Notes under the pieces: generated by a model
The model's database searches: none
Seen by the model: only the letters and a program-made list of their open reading frames with translations
Told to the model about the DNA's origin: nothing
Part shown: in pieces, positions 14,411 through 21,478 of the stretch
Position numbering within the stretch: position 1 is the first letter of the stretch
How the letters are laid out: each line of letters opens with the position of its first letter
NCBI GenBank assembly: GCA_965659675.1
Contig: CBFHWY010000046.1
Coordinates: 1-21,478, forward strand
Direction: 5' to 3'
DNA from: CBFHWY01 sp965659675
GTDB taxonomy: Bacteria; Bacteroidota; Bacteroidia; Flavobacteriales_G; Salibacteraceae
DNA length: 21,478 nucleotides
Position numbers and translations under genes: made by a program

Positions 14411-17335
14411 ATGAAAAAGATCATGATCGCCTCGGCCTTATTCATGGCCACTGTATTCACAGCTTGTAATAACCAAACTGAGCAATCAGAAGAAAAGAAA
14501 GACTACCTCAGTGTAGACAATGACCCTATGGAGACGCGTATTTATACTCTTGAGAATGGAATGAAAGTTTACATCTCTGTGAACAAGGAAAAGCCCAGAA
14601 TTCAGACAAATATCGCAGTGAGAGCAGGATCAAAGAACGATCCGGCAGATGCTACCGGACTGGCTCATTACCTTGAGCACATGCTCTTCAAGGGCTCTTC
14701 TCAGATCGGTACGATGGATTGGGCAAAAGAAGGTCCTCTTTTGAAGAAGATCTCTGATCTCTATGAGCAACATAGGTCAACAGTTGATCCAGAAGAGCGA
14801 AAGAAGATCTACTCACAAATTGATTCAGTGAGCTATGAAGCGGCAAAATTTGCGATTCCTAATGAGTACGATAAAATGATGTCTTCACTTGGAGCAAAAG
14901 GTACCAACGCCTTTACTTCTTATGAACAAACGGTTTATGTGAACGACATTCCTACCAACGAATTTGAGAAATGGCTCATGCTGGAGTCTGCTCGATTTAA
15001 GGAGTTGACACTGCGTTTATTCCACACTGAGCTGGAAACGGTTTACGAAGAATTCAATCGAGGTCAGGACAACGATTACAGAAAAGTATATTCGGCTGTT
15101 GACAGCCTGCTTTTTCAAAAACACCAGTATGGAACTCAAACTACCATTGGAAGGGGTGAGCACCTGAAGAATCCTTCCATGGAGAAGATTCATGAGTATT
15201 TCAGCACTTATTATGTGCCGAATAACATGGCGATCATTCTGGCAGGCGACATCAACCCTGAAGAAGCCATTAGCAAGATCAAAAAGTACTTTGGAACCTA
15301 CGAGTCCCAGCCAGTTCCTGAATTTACTTATGAAAAAGAAGAACCGATTACTGAACCTAGAGAGGCAACTGTTTTAGGGCCAAGATCTGAGTCTGTGACA
15401 CTTGGTTTTAGAATGAACGGAACCGGATCTGATGATCCAATCATGGCCAGCCTCCTGAGTCAGATCATGTATAACGGTCAGGCTGGATTGATCGACCTGG
15501 ATCTGGTTCAAAAACAAAAAGTACTTGGTGCGTATAGCTACGCAAGCGAGCTAAAGGATTACTCAAAGTTTGTGCTTTCGGCTGAGCCAAAAGAAGGACA
15601 GGAATTAGAGGAGGTAAAAGATCTCCTTTTAACCGAGATCGAAAAGTTCAAGAAAGGTGAATTTGAAGACTGGATGCTTGAGGCAAGTGTGAACAACTAT
15701 CGCTTGCAGCAAAAGAAATACCTTGAGAATAACTGGTATCGAGCAGCGGTTATGAGAGACGCCTTCATCACCGATAAGAATTGGGAAGAAGTAGTGAATA
15801 TCGATAATAAACTCGCTTCCATTACCAAAGATGAGTTGGTTGCTTTTGCCAATGAAAAGCTGAAAGACAACAACTATATCGTGGTTTACAAGAGAACAGG
15901 TGAAGACAAGAGTCTGCATAAGGTTGAAAAGCCGAAGATCACACCGATTGAGATCAATAGGGAAGTGCAATCTGGTTTTGCTCAATCTTTTGATACCCTC
16001 GAGTCTGAAAGACTGGATCCGCTTTTTGTGGACTATGAAAAAGCACTCGATGAGGTTGAATTGAGCAACGGATTGAAGCTTACCTATTCCAAGAATGAGA
16101 ATAATGACCTATTCTATCTCTATTATATTCTCGATATGGGTACCAATCATGATAAGAAATTGGAAATGGCCCTTAAGTACCTTCCTTTCCTTGGAACTGA
16201 CAAATACTCTGTTGAGGATCTTAAAAAGGAATTCTTCCGAATGGGTGTGGAATACGATGTATTTGCATCTTCTGATCAGGTCTATGTTTACTGTAGCGGA
16301 CTTGAAGAGAACTTTGAAAAAGGAGTGGAGCTTTTTGAACACTTGCTCGCGAATGCTCAGCCAAATGAAGAGGCACTAGCTGAAATGGTGAACGATCAGA
16401 TCAAGGAACGCGGAAATATGAAGCTTGAGAAGTTCTACATCCACCGATATGGATTGGGAAGCTATGCGAAATATGGAGAGAAGAACTACTTTAATGATGT
16501 GCTTTCTGATGAAGAATTGAAGTCTACTTCAGCTCAAGAATTAGTGGATAGGATCAGGTCGATTAGTTCCTATAAGCATGAGATCTTCTACTATGGGGCT
16601 CGTGAGAAAGGACAATTGACCGAGGCTCTTCCAAAACTTCACAATGTGGAATCTGAATTGAAGACTTACCCTGAGGAAACAATGTTTGCCGCCGTTCCAA
16701 ATGATAAGAACAGGGTGTACTTTGTGGATTATGATATGGTACAAACAGAGATCCTTTTGGTATCTGAGGACGGTAAATTCGACAAATCAGTATGGCCATA
16801 TTCACGCCTCTTCAATGAGTACTTTGGTAGTGGCTTGTCGTCTATCATCTTCCAGGAGATCAGGGAGTCGAAAGGACTAGCCTACAGCGCTTATTCGTAT
16901 TACTCATTAGCCAGACGCAATGACTATCCAAGCTTTGTACAGGCTTATGTTGGTACGCAGCGCGATAAACTTGCTGAGGCAGTGCGAGTGCTATTGGAGC
17001 TCATGAGCAATATGCCTGAGGCGAATGATCAATTCGAAGATGCAAAGCTCGCTGCCCTCAAGAAGATCGAATCTGAGCGTATCGTAAATCGCGAAGTTTA
17101 TTGGAACTATCGATCTCTTAAAAAGCGCGGAATCGATTATGATATTCGAAAAGAGCATTACGAGACGATCAAGAATATGAGTCTGGAAGATCTAAAGAAA
17201 TTCTTCAACGACCGTGTAGCGGATCGAAAGTACACATTCTGTGTGATCGGCAAGAAAGCGGACATGGACTTTAATGTTTTAGCAAATCTGGGTGAAGTGA
17301 AAGAGCTTAGCTTGGAAGAGGTGTTTGGATATTAG
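14411..17335 (+). CDS. M16-family (pitrilysin-like) zinc metalloprotease lipoprotein
   Basis: This 974-residue protease degrades peptides and small proteins in a closed two-part chamber. The N-terminus is a lipoprotein signal with lipobox FTAC (Cys19), so it is anchored in the envelope. The first M16 unit (about 40-280) holds the inverted zinc motif HYLEH (His86, Glu89, His90), with the third ligand expected at Glu213 or Glu214 in VYEEFN, and a family insertion of about 45 residues between them. A second pair of M16 domains (about 530-974) lacks the zinc motif and ends with the conserved YSAYSYYSLARR-type region (about 828-839); such inactive halves are normal in this family. It probably finishes peptide digestion begun by the secreted peptidases. 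A G-rich repeat tail begins at its TAG stop. Confidence 0.93.
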   Translation: MKKIMIASALFMATVFTACNNQTEQSEEKKDYLSVDNDPMETRIYTLENGMKVYISVNKEKPRIQTNIAVRAGSKNDPADATGLAHYLEHMLFKGSSQIGTMDWAKEGPLLKKISDLYEQHRSTVDPEERKKIYSQIDSVSYEAAKFAIPNEYDKMMSSLGAKGTNAFTSYEQTVYVNDIPTNEFEKWLMLESARFKELTLRLFHTELETVYEEFNRGQDNDYRKVYSAVDSLLFQKHQYGTQTTIGRGEHLKNPSMEKIHEYFSTYYVPNNMAIILAGDINPEEAISKIKKYFGTYESQPVPEFTYEKEEPITEPREATVLGPRSESVTLGFRMNGTGSDDPIMASLLSQIMYNGQAGLIDLDLVQKQKVLGAYSYASELKDYSKFVLSAEPKEGQELEEVKDLLLTEIEKFKKGEFEDWMLEASVNNYRLQQKKYLENNWYRAAVMRDAFITDKNWEEVVNIDNKLASITKDELVAFANEKLKDNNYIVVYKRTGEDKSLHKVEKPKITPIEINREVQSGFAQSFDTLESERLDPLFVDYEKALDEVELSNGLKLTYSKNENNDLFYLYYILDMGTNHDKKLEMALKYLPFLGTDKYSVEDLKKEFFRMGVEYDVFASSDQVYVYCSGLEENFEKGVELFEHLLANAQPNEEALAEMVNDQIKERGNMKLEKFYIHRYGLGSYAKYGEKNYFNDVLSDEELKSTSAQELVDRIRSISSYKHEIFYYGAREKGQLTEALPKLHNVESELKTYPEETMFAAVPNDKNRVYFVDYDMVQTEILLVSEDGKFDKSVWPYSRLFNEYFGSGLSSIIFQEIRESKGLAYSAYSYYSLARRNDYPSFVQAYVGTQRDKLAEAVRVLLELMSNMPEANDQFEDAKLAALKKIESERIVNREVYWNYRSLKKRGIDYDIRKEHYETIKNMSLEDLKKFFNDRVADRKYTFCVIGKKADMDFNVLANLGEVKELSLEEVFGY

Positions 17336-17809
17336 GATTTAGGGGTTAGGATTCAGAGGTCAGGATTTGGGAGTCGGCTTTGCTCTTCGAAGTGCAACGA
17401 GGAAGAGTATTCAGGAGTCGGAGGTCAGAGACTAGGATCTAGGCTTAGTTCACGCTGCAGGTCACAGGAGAGAAAAAGCAAAACCGCACAATGCTTGCCT
17501 TGAGTACTTCGAAGGGATTTCAACCAAAAAATAAGTCTTTAGATAAAGGCATTTAGAAGTTGGTTACATGCAAAATCTGATTTTCATTTCGTGAGCAGTT
17601 AGGAAGGAATTAGATTGCACTGAAAGCAGAAGAATTGCATAACCACTAGTTTGCCGTTACTTCGAAAAGCGAACAATTATTTTGGCTTATTTTTATGGTG
17701 AGTTTGTCAAAGGCCAAAATTGTTTATGCTAAAGGATTAAACTAGGTAGAGTTTCCAGGTATATGTCTTACCTCCTCCGTATTGCAGTACTTTGATTAGA
17801 TTTTAAAGC
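17336..17809. repeat. Repeat-bearing 474-bp spacer after the M16 gene
   Basis: No gene is visible. The first ~110 bases are a G-rich degenerate tail starting at the stop codon (ATTTAGGGGTTAGGATTCAG, then GGAGTCGGAGGTC at 17414-17426, a 13-mer also present on the opposite strand at 362-374 and 531-543). CTTCGAAG palindromes occur at 17385-17392 and 17507-17514, with CTTCGAAA at 17660. A stem CTCTTC/GAAGAG (17383-17388/17402-17407) spans the first one. From about 17520 the sequence is AT-rich and non-repetitive and presumably holds the promoter of the next gene; TACTTTG at 17789-17795 is only a loose -7 match. Confidence 0.65.
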
Positions 17810-18502
17810 ATGAGCGTATTCATCAATACTTGTATTAGAGGATGTCTCAAGGAATACTTTCTAAGAGCTTTAAGTATGCTCCTGCTGTTCTCTTTTTATG
17901 CTTGCACTAAGGTTGATGAGAAATACAAGGTGATCATTTTTGAAGAAGACTTTGATGAGGCTGGTGATTGGCGAGTTATCCAATCAAGCTTTAGCCGTGA
18001 CCAAACAACGGATGAATTTTACGTTACTAGAGATACTGTGCAGGCCCAACCAGAAAATGGACAGATATCATTGAGTTCTTTCGAATTATTTGGAGAGGGT
18101 TACTCTAATATTGCACGGTTGGAACTTGATTGCGAAGGAATTTGTGATCAGTTAAATGATGCTGACTCGGTTCTAGTTGAGTTAGATGTCAATTACTCTG
18201 GCGGAGGGAGACTAAAATCAAGCTATGTTGTAATACAATTCGGGTCCCATTTGGTAAATTTGATTATTCCTTATGGACAAAACTTCAAGCTTTTATACAA
18301 GATCAGTAACGAAATGGTTGTGGATAGGGTAAGGTATCCTTATGAGCATGAACCGACAACGCAATTTGTTCCATACCCATTAGAAATCAAGAGTAACTCT
18401 AGTTTTATGCTCGAATTAGTTCCTTCTGGTTTTGTAACAGAAGGTTTAGATGAAGGTTTAAGTTTAGACGCTTTGCGCGTAATAGCAAGTTATGATGATT
18501 AG
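17810..18502 (+). CDS. Putative lipoprotein of unknown function
   Basis: I do not recognise this 230-residue protein. A hydrophobic stretch (about 18-31) ends in FYAC, giving a likely lipidated Cys32; the 17-residue segment before it is long for a lipoprotein signal, so the true start may be a later non-ATG codon. The mature part begins with an acidic, Phe-rich segment (IFEEDFDEAGDWRVI), then alternating beta-prone stretches, two nearby cysteines (CEGIC, near 104-108) and a Pro/Tyr-rich region, consistent with a beta-sandwich surface protein. There is no T9SS tail. The DNA is visibly more AT-rich than its neighbours, and the gene stands alone between two repeat-bearing spacers, which is compatible with recent acquisition. 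No function is proposed. Confidence 0.6.
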   Translation: MSVFINTCIRGCLKEYFLRALSMLLLFSFYACTKVDEKYKVIIFEEDFDEAGDWRVIQSSFSRDQTTDEFYVTRDTVQAQPENGQISLSSFELFGEGYSNIARLELDCEGICDQLNDADSVLVELDVNYSGGGRLKSSYVVIQFGSHLVNLIIPYGQNFKLLYKISNEMVVDRVRYPYEHEPTTQFVPYPLEIKSNSSFMLELVPSGFVTEGLDEGLSLDALRVIASYDD

Positions 18503-18836
18503 GCTTATTTGTTAAACATATTAAGAACTCAACTCTGGCAAGCTTGCCTGAAAACAACGTTTTCACTTCTTGATTTAATCATATTTTCGTACCTAAAACC
18601 TTCAGATTCTCGAACCATTAGACCATCGGACTATCAGACTCTCGTTTGCTAAGCTGGGGGACTCAGTTTAAGGAAGGTTGTCGAAGCACAGACCCTCAGA
18701 CTACCAAACTACCATCTCTTCCGCTAAAGCTCCAGCTCCTACTCCGTAGATTTACTTCGAAGGAGTAGCGGAGCAAGCCAACTACCTACCTATCTACCTA
18801 TCTACCTATCTACCTATCTACCTATCTACCCAACCC
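18503..18836. repeat. Repeat-bearing spacer with an eight-base microsatellite
   Basis: No gene is visible. Degenerate words (GACCATCGGACTATCAGACTCTCG) fill 18610-18645. A hairpin CTACTCC/GGAGTAG (18739-18745/18762-18768) encloses TACTTCGAAG, a 10-mer also found at 17505-17514. Five exact tandem copies of CTATCTAC occupy 18790-18829, preceded by CTACCTAC. The block ends about seven bases before the stop codon of the minus-strand DUF2490 gene, so on that gene's sense strand it is a G-containing tail (GGTTGGGTAGATAGG). Confidence 0.8.
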
Positions 18837-19562
18837 CTATCTCTTCGCAAAATACCAATTCACACTCAGCCAGAAATCATTTCTGACCAGATCAGCAGGA
18901 AAGCGAGCGTGCCGGTAATCCAGGCCAAATTCCAGGCGATTGTCTGAGTTGAATTGATAACCAATCATAGGTACAAACCTCAACTCATATTGAAGGGGAG
19001 TCTTGAATATTTCGTTGCGACTTCTTGCCAGGAATTCAAGGTTATTCCTTAAATACCATTCTTTTGGATCGAGCGACGCTCCCTGAAATGGGAATAGATT
19101 ACTCAAACGGTAGCGGAGTCTGTAATTGAATTTCTTGAGATCATCACTTTCTTGCTCAAAACGAATTCGATGGGAAAGAAGGTAGCCCTTAAAACCTCGA
19201 ACAAAACTGTATTGCTGGGTAAAACGATGAATCCATGAAGCAGTCGTGTGTCGGGCCATATAGCCTATTGCGACCTTATTGTTCAGGTTGATCTTTCTTG
19301 AGAACATCAAGGCCAGATCACTTCGTTCGTATAACTCACTGTAAGCGGACTCTGGAAGAATTACTCCTGGAATACGCTGAGTAACGATCTGCCTCGATTC
19401 CAACTTCACATTCAACTCGTGATTCAAAAAGAGCTTTTTGTTGAAGTTGAATGATGGGAGCGTTCCTACTCTTATGTCTGCAAAGTTCTGTTGCTGTCCA
19501 TATATTATAGCTGGAGCACATAGCAGGAATAGATAAACGGATATGTGCCTGAATTTGATCAA
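18837..19562 (-). CDS. DUF2490-like outer-membrane beta-barrel protein
   Basis: This 241-residue protein has a signal peptide (1-22, ending IIYG before Q) and then alternating amphipathic strands rich in Arg, Tyr and Phe, with HRIRFEQESDD and YRLRYRLSNLFP (near 131-158) and a C-terminus ending in the aromatic strand WLSVNWYFAKR. This pattern fits DUF2490, a Bacteroidota family predicted to form small outer-membrane barrels of unknown role. The start codon is TTG and overlaps the TGA of the upstream gene as TTGA; no in-frame ATG lies in the signal region, so coupled translation is likely. The pair is separated from its plus-strand neighbours by a microsatellite on one side and a short divergent spacer on the other. 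Confidence 0.65.
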   Translation of the reverse strand: MIKFRHISVYLFLLCAPAIIYGQQQNFADIRVGTLPSFNFNKKLFLNHELNVKLESRQIVTQRIPGVILPESAYSELYERSDLALMFSRKINLNNKVAIGYMARHTTASWIHRFTQQYSFVRGFKGYLLSHRIRFEQESDDLKKFNYRLRYRLSNLFPFQGASLDPKEWYLRNNLEFLARSRNEIFKTPLQYELRFVPMIGYQFNSDNRLEFGLDYRHARFPADLVRNDFWLSVNWYFAKR

Positions 19563-20134
19563 TATTCCAGAACGTCTGTATTATTAAGAATAAAAACGGC
19601 TCTTGAAAGGAAAGTACCATCGTATTCAAAAAGGTACTCCCATTTTTCATGTTTTCCATCGGTGGTGGTGCGCACTACAAGCTCATACCGCACTTCCAAT
19701 TCATCAAAGTTAGGTTCAGACTGAAGCAGTTTTATCAAGTCTGATTCCTTTCCTCTTAGCTGATATTGACATTTGAAGATCTTGTAGCGATCATGACGTT
19801 GATCCAGTTCAGCTTCGATCTTATTCAGCAATTCTTCATCAAGATCATCTTCATCACAATCAAATTCGATGTCCTCAAGTACTCCAAGGGTGTCAAACTC
19901 AATGCTCACGTCCCAGTCAAAGAGCTCTGATTTGGCTTCTATGGAGTGTTTCTTTAATTGTTCTTCCCGGTACCACTTCAGCTTCTCATCAAAGCTTATT
20001 TGATCGATAAAATTCAGTGCCTTTGGAGGGACCTCTGATCTTTTGATCCGGAATTCTTTTTCAACCTTGATCTGCCCTATCAGCATAAATGGAAGGCAAA
20101 ATAAGGTCACGAGTATGCTTGACTTTAAGTGCAT
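19559..20134 (-). CDS. Secreted PepSY-like protein of unknown function
   Basis: This 191-residue exported protein has a signal peptide (1-20, ending LIG before Q). The mature part begins KVEKEFRIKRSEVPPKAL, then has KLKWYREEQ, SIEAKSELFDWDVSIEFDTLG and a strongly acidic patch DCDEDDLDEELL (about 92-103). The layout (xVP..A followed by KWY and an EFD..G strand) resembles PepSY-like periplasmic proteins of Bacteroidota, but this is a pattern judgement. Its stop overlaps the DUF2490 start by four bases, so the two products are probably made together and may interact in the envelope. An exact -7 box lies five bases before its ATG. The acidic patch could bind metal; this is untested. Confidence 0.6.
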   Translation of the reverse strand: MHLKSSILVTLFCLPFMLIGQIKVEKEFRIKRSEVPPKALNFIDQISFDEKLKWYREEQLKKHSIEAKSELFDWDVSIEFDTLGVLEDIEFDCDEDDLDEELLNKIEAELDQRHDRYKIFKCQYQLRGKESDLIKLLQSEPNFDELEVRYELVVRTTTDGKHEKWEYLFEYDGTFLSRAVFILNNTDVLEY

Positions 20135-20139
20135 TTGTT

Positions 20140-20147
20140 CAAAATTA
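20140..20147 (-). promoter_or_regulatory. -7 box of the PepSY-like/DUF2490 pair
   Basis: TAATTTTG on the minus strand is an exact TAnnTTTG match, five bases before the ATG at 20134. It predicts a near-leaderless mRNA. The divergent spacer is only 34 bp, so it overlaps the region serving the PPIase gene. Confidence 0.5.
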
Positions 20148-20156
20148 GGATAAAAC

Positions 20157-20164
20157 TAACTTCG
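20157..20164 (+). promoter_or_regulatory. Possible -7 box of the PPIase gene
   Basis: TAACTTCG has one mismatch to TAnnTTTG and ends four bases before the ATG at 20169, the same geometry as other boxes in this window. Confidence 0.4.
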
Positions 20165-20168
20165 CGAT

Positions 20169-20960
20169 ATGTGCCACAGAACCCTGATTTTATGTCTGAT
20201 GATTAGTTTAATTTCTTGTAATGAGGAAGTTAAGCCTGAAAAGTCAGTTCAAGAAGTAAAGAATACGGAGCAGCAGCCAAAAAAGAAAAAACGAAAGTCT
20301 CATTCGGGTCGCGAGTTTGATCTACCAAAACTTACGAGTGAAAACTGCGAGGAGCTATTGCTTGAATATGGTAAGGAGAACCCGGAGACCAGGCTTAAGC
20401 TTATTACGCCTTTGGGTGAGATCAAGATCCGACTTTACAAGAACACACCAATTCATCGGGCGAACTTCGTCTATCTCACCAAACAAGATTTCTATGATCA
20501 AACGGTGTTCTATCGGGTGATCGATACCTTTATGATCCAGGGGGGAAATAGTGATTCCTGGGAGACCCAGCGAGTGAAGGCTGATATTGGAAAGTACACC
20601 CTACCGCCTGAGATCAGAAATGAGAACTTTCATAAGCGAGGTGCAATTGCCGCGGCTCGCAACTACAAGAACAACCCAAATAAAATGTCATCCCCTTTTG
20701 TGTTCTACATCGTTCAGCGAGGTCCCATCGATGAAGCAGGTATGCGCTACATGGAGATAGAGGAGGGGAAGACCTATTCACCTGAGGTGAGAGCGCATTA
20801 TAAAACATACGGAGGTGTGCCAGGTTTGGATGGTGAACACACTGTTTTTGGCGAAGTGATCTCTGGTATGGATGTCGTGGATGCCATCGCCGAGGTTGAA
20901 ACCGATGGAAAGGATTGGCCCAAAGATCCGGTTTGGATCAAAATGGAGGTATTGAATTAG
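20169..20960 (+). CDS. Cyclophilin-type peptidyl-prolyl cis-trans isomerase, lipoprotein
   Basis: This 263-residue protein catalyses proline cis-trans isomerisation to help proteins fold in the envelope. A short signal ends in lipobox LISC (Cys17), followed by a Lys-rich linker (about 25-47). The cyclophilin domain runs from about 76 to 263: TPLGEIKIRLY, FYRVIDTFMIQGG (114-126, with the catalytic Arg116 and the conserved QGG), SPFVFYIVQRG in place of the usual SQFFI, and HTVFGEVISGMDVVDAI (224-240). An insertion (about 190-212) lies between the last two. It is divergent from the PepSY-like pair and its stop overlaps the convergent T9SS gene by three bases. Its clients may include the many exported proteins around it. 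Confidence 0.93.
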   Translation: MCHRTLILCLMISLISCNEEVKPEKSVQEVKNTEQQPKKKKRKSHSGREFDLPKLTSENCEELLLEYGKENPETRLKLITPLGEIKIRLYKNTPIHRANFVYLTKQDFYDQTVFYRVIDTFMIQGGNSDSWETQRVKADIGKYTLPPEIRNENFHKRGAIAAARNYKNNPNKMSSPFVFYIVQRGPIDEAGMRYMEIEEGKTYSPEVRAHYKTYGGVPGLDGEHTVFGEVISGMDVVDAIAEVETDGKDWPKDPVWIKMEVLN

Positions 20961-21478
20961 TGCTTTATCCACCTTTTGACGGTGACCTGACCAGATTGAT
21001 TAGAAGCTTTTAAAAAGTATGTCCCTGACTCTAGATGTCGTATTGGGATTCCACTTGCTGTACTTTCAAATTGCATACTTTGTCCAGACATATTGAAGAT
21101 CTGAAGATCCGTGACCTTGCTCTCAGGCCAGTTGATGTAGAGTATTTCTGAGGCAGGGTTTGGAGTGATCAAGAGATTTGAGCTCTTAAACTCATTCAGT
21201 CCAACAGCGGAAATCAGCGCACAAAAAGAAGTATCGACACATCTGTTCCTACTTACAATAACGGAAAAGAAGGCATTATGGGGAGCTATAAAATCTCTGC
21301 TGGTGTCACCGTGCATTAAATTACCTGCATCACAATCGAACCATTGATAATTTACATCAATTGCTACTGCAGATAAGGTTATTGGACTAAGTTGAACGAG
21401 TTTTGTGTTGATTGAGTCTACATTCAGATTTGTGGTCTGAATCAAAAAATCATCAGGGGCCTGTTCAATGGTGTCTGT
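20957..21478 (-). CDS. T9SS type A sorting-domain protein, C-terminal fragment (5' end outside window)
   Basis: The minus-strand frame is open to the right edge (the visible part begins TDTIEQAPDDF), so the N-terminus is missing. The visible 173 residues contain an Ig-like module with NYQWFDCDAGN and CVDTSFCALIS, a cysteine-bearing domain common just before the sorting domain in Bacteroidota exoproteins, and then a T9SS type A domain (ITPNPASEIL, LQIFNMSGQ, LESGTYFLKA, VKRWIKH). The protein should be exported across the outer membrane. Its catalytic or binding part lies outside the window. It converges on the PPIase gene, with overlapping stops. Confidence 0.85.
   Translation of the reverse strand, partial: TDTIEQAPDDFLIQTTNLNVDSINTKLVQLSPITLSAVAIDVNYQWFDCDAGNLMHGDTSRDFIAPHNAFFSVIVSRNRCVDTSFCALISAVGLNEFKSSNLLITPNPASEILYINWPESKVTDLQIFNMSGQSMQFESTASGIPIRHLESGTYFLKASNQSGQVTVKRWIKH

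Noticed and set aside
16000..17335. Broken second half of the M16 protease (no HxxEH)
   Set aside because: Inactive C-terminal M16 domains are normal in two-unit members; the frame is intact.
17336..17809. tRNA or small RNA gene in the long spacer
   Set aside because: No cloverleaf, CCA end or promoter-terminator pair could be found by eye.

Overview
This window is chromosomal DNA from a member of the Bacteroidota, most likely Flavobacteriales. The evidence is of three kinds. Several secreted proteins end in a type IX secretion (T9SS) sorting domain (PNP motif, then a short beta domain closing on GxYxL/I and a basic tail). Promoter-like boxes match the Bacteroidota -7 element TAnnTTTG, and almost every gene lacks a Shine-Dalgarno (SD) sequence. 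The DnaX protein lacks the four-cysteine zinc module, as I recall for flavobacterial DnaX. Nothing suggests a plasmid, phage, CRISPR array or insertion sequence. Placement below order level is not attempted.

Layout. The left edge holds the C-terminus of a T9SS cargo protein (1-272), then a repeat-rich spacer. Two minus-strand genes follow: a di-haem cytochrome c peroxidase with a long N-terminal domain (557-2485) and a PhoX/DUF839-type T9SS-secreted protein (2557-4377), separated by a hairpin. A plus-strand run comes next: two M1 zinc aminopeptidases overlapping by ATGA (4602-6935, T9SS-tagged; 6932-8500, untagged), a small PKD-like T9SS protein (8571-9182), and a DUF1566 protein (9182-10261) that overlaps the preceding stop. 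A near-perfect hairpin terminator (10285-10318) separates this run from the minus-strand rpsF-rpsR-rplI operon. A DUF493 gene and a TMEM220-like membrane protein gene converge beyond it. Then come dnaX (12261-14051), an M16 lipoprotein protease (14411-17335), an AT-rich lipoprotein of unknown function (17810-18502), a minus-strand pair (secreted PepSY-like protein plus DUF2490 protein, overlapping by TTGA), a cyclophilin-type prolyl isomerase lipoprotein (20169-20960), and a last T9SS cargo protein cut by the right edge.

How the genes fit together. Core information-processing genes (ribosomal proteins, DnaX, DUF493) sit among envelope and secreted genes: three proteases, a PPIase, a haem peroxidase, a PhoX-like protein and four or five T9SS substrates. 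This suits an organism that digests protein outside the cell.

Most notable observations. (1) A ten-A tract in dnaX at the domain III/IV boundary has stop codons within a few codons in both alternative frames, so a short gamma-type clamp-loader subunit probably arises by slippage. (2) Degenerate G-rich repeat tails start within a few bases of four stop codons, always G-rich on the sense strand. (3) rplI carries the only strong SD in the window, directly after the gene for bS18, a protein that helps hide the anti-SD in Bacteroidota ribosomes. (4) Several genes have a -7 box only 3-5 nt before ATG, which predicts leaderless mRNAs. I did not find a clearly new multi-gene defence or mobile system.
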